A program made the position numbers and the translations under genes. This document shows positions 6,625 to 7,602 of a DNA stretch of 7,602 bases, piece by piece (the stretch's first letter is position 1; each line of letters starts with the position of its first letter). Under the pieces are notes generated by a model. The model was not told the DNA's origin. It saw only the letters and a program-made list of their open reading frames with translations, and ran no database searches. This DNA is from Schaalia odontolytica (GTDB lineage: Bacteria > Actinomycetota > Actinomycetes > Actinomycetales > Actinomycetaceae). Location: assembly GCA_958415245.1 (NCBI GenBank), contig CATYYP010000089.1, positions 1-7,602 of the forward strand, in the 5' to 3' direction.

Positions 6625-7514
6625 TTAACTTCCGCTACCACGTCGTCTCGATCATCGGGATCTTCATCGCTTTGGCCGTTGGCGTCGTTCTGGGGGCCGG
6701 CCCGCTGCAGAGCCGTATCCAGGCTGGCGTCAGCTCGTCGGCGACCACTGCGGCAGCGGACCCGCTGCTGAGTGCTCAAGCTGATGCGGAGGCCGCCGGC
6801 CTCAAGGCTCTCGCTTCCTCGACACTGACCGGTTCGCTGAGCTCTGCCAAGGTTGCTCTCGTTGTGCTGCCCGGTGCATCCGACGATGACGTGACTGCGA
6901 TTCGTTCGACGCTGACCGATGCCGGAGCGAGTGTCGTCGGTCGAGTGACGCTCACCGACAACTGGCAGTCCACCTCGATGAGCCAGTACCGCACGACGCT
7001 GTCGACGACCCTCGCGTCGCACCTCCCGTCGGGTGCTGCCAAGACCGCTAGTGCTGATGGAGTCGTCGGCTATTCGATTGTCCAGGTGCTGACAACGACC
7101 GGAGCCGAGACCGACCTGCTGCGTCAGATTCTCACCGATGACTCCACGCCGATCATGACCGTCGACGAGGACGCGAACGGAAGTGCCACGGCGATCGTCG
7201 CGGTTGGCCCGCGTGCACAGGCCGCGGCCGCTTCCAACGCGACGCCCGCAGCGGTGACGTCGAGCCCGGATGCCTGGGTCGGCCTCGGTCAGGCGCTCGG
7301 CTCGACCAATGGCGTCCTCGTGGGCGACGCGTCTACGCGCGACGCGATGATTTCTCAGGTGCGTGCCAGCGGTACCGTTGTTACGACGGTTGACTCGGTT
7401 GGCACGACACTCGCCGCTGTCGATACCGCCTTGGCGTTGTCGACGCCCGGGACTAGCGCCCGCGCTTTTGGAGTGGGTAACGGAGCACAGTCTGTCATTC
7501 CGAGCAACAAGTAA
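6621..7514 (+). CDS. steB: SteB / MctB-family membrane-anchored extracytoplasmic protein
   Basis: From ATG 6621 the protein has 297 residues and starts MINFRYHVVSIIGIF, the family hallmark. The frame is open further upstream (to 6483), but that would add 46 residues lying inside steA with no family character, and the strong RBS is at 6609-6616. One transmembrane helix (about 10-28, IIGIFIALAVGVVLGAGPL) acts as an uncleaved signal anchor. The rest should be extracytoplasmic: a short Ala/Ser-rich linker (about 30-70), then an alpha/beta domain beginning AKVALVVLPGASDDDV (76-91) and ending RAFGVGNGAQSVIP. The family is often named copper transporter after M. tuberculosis MctB (Rv1698), but this protein has no cysteine, only two histidines (7, 134) and four methionines. 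In C. glutamicum SteB is recruited to the septum by SteA. The adjacent, overlapping steA makes that the more likely role here. The coiled-coil zone expected after the membrane helix looks very short. Confidence 0.9.
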   Translation: MINFRYHVVSIIGIFIALAVGVVLGAGPLQSRIQAGVSSSATTAAADPLLSAQADAEAAGLKALASSTLTGSLSSAKVALVVLPGASDDDVTAIRSTLTDAGASVVGRVTLTDNWQSTSMSQYRTTLSTTLASHLPSGAAKTASADGVVGYSIVQVLTTTGAETDLLRQILTDDSTPIMTVDEDANGSATAIVAVGPRAQAAAASNATPAAVTSSPDAWVGLGQALGSTNGVLVGDASTRDAMISQVRASGTVVTTVDSVGTTLAAVDTALALSTPGTSARAFGVGNGAQSVIPSNK

Positions 7515-7540
7515 AGCGCGTCAGTACGCGATTTGCTTCG

Positions 7541-7577
7541 TCGGCCCCCGCTGATCTGCCCGGATCGCGGGGGCCGA
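7541..7577 (+). terminator. Operon-end hairpin terminator
   Basis: An uninterrupted 11-bp stem pairs 7541-7551 (TCGGCCCCCGC) with 7567-7577 (GCGGGGGCCGA). A further GATC/GATC inner stem (7553-7556 with 7563-7566) follows after one bulged T at 7552 and closes a six-base loop. It starts 26 bases after the steB stop. No run of T follows (TTCATGCAC), so it is an L-shaped hairpin without a U-tract, a form common in actinobacteria. Position and stability make termination of the operon likely; mRNA 3'-end protection is an alternative. The remaining bases to 7602 hold no recognisable gene start. Confidence 0.8.
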
Positions 7578-7602
7578 TTCATGCACGGAGTGTAAGACTG
7601 AA

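Noticed and set aside
6351..7022. 223-codon minus-strand frame over the end of steA and start of steB
   Set aside because: The plus strand has the overlapping steA/steB with strong RBS and membrane helices; the antisense product is Arg-rich with no motif.
7578..7602. Possible promoter for a downstream gene (TGTAAGACT near 7591-7599)
   Set aside because: It is only a weak resemblance to a -10 element, with no matching -35 element and no downstream gene in view.
1..7602. Search for a defence system, mobile element, CRISPR, integration site or other novel system
   Set aside because: All seven genes fit one conserved chromosomal neighbourhood with similar base composition. No transposase, integrase, direct repeats, spacer array or tRNA is visible.

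Overview
The window is a compact, high-GC, all-plus-strand segment from an actinobacterium. Gene order matches the chromosomal block known in Mycobacterium tuberculosis as Rv1691/Rv1692-Rv1693-tlyA-ppnK-recN-Rv1697-Rv1698. The fusion of the Rv1691- and Rv1692-like proteins, the remnant of an Arg/Asp/Gly/Tyr-rich N-terminus and the short Rv1693-like gene suggest a member of the Actinomycetaceae (Actinomyces/Schaalia type). That placement is inference; no rRNA or marker comparison was possible.

Layout: (1) 1-1970, a 5'-truncated gene for a TPR-like region fused to a HAD-IIA phosphatase; (2) 1970-2158, a 62-residue protein of unknown function; (3) 2155-2982, tlyA, an rRNA 2'-O-methyltransferase with an S4 domain; (4) 2979-3809, nadK, NAD kinase; (5) 3806-5482, recN, an SMC-like DNA repair ATPase; (6) 5479-6624, steA, a septal protein with a thiamin-pyrophosphokinase-like fold and a C-terminal membrane helix; (7) 6621-7514, steB, a membrane-anchored extracytoplasmic protein of the MctB/'copper transporter' family; (8) 7541-7577, a strong hairpin that looks like the operon terminator. 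The last 25 bases contain nothing I can assign.

Every junction between the seven genes overlaps by 1 or 4 bases (TGATG, ATGA, ATGA, GTGA, ATGA, ATGA). There is no room for internal intergenic promoters, and the genes are almost certainly one translationally coupled transcript whose promoter lies upstream of the window. The products belong to different processes: phosphate-ester hydrolysis, ribosome modification, NADP supply, double-strand break repair and daughter-cell separation. The steA-steB pair is the clear functional unit; the rest is a conserved actinobacterial neighbourhood whose shared logic is not established.

I found no mobile element, CRISPR array, tRNA, rRNA or riboswitch, and no convincing new system. 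The points most worth checking are the TPR-HAD fusion, the shortened coiled-coil zone and lack of cysteine in SteB, the altered acidic motif in SteA, the changed inter-domain linker of TlyA, and start-codon choices for recN and steB.
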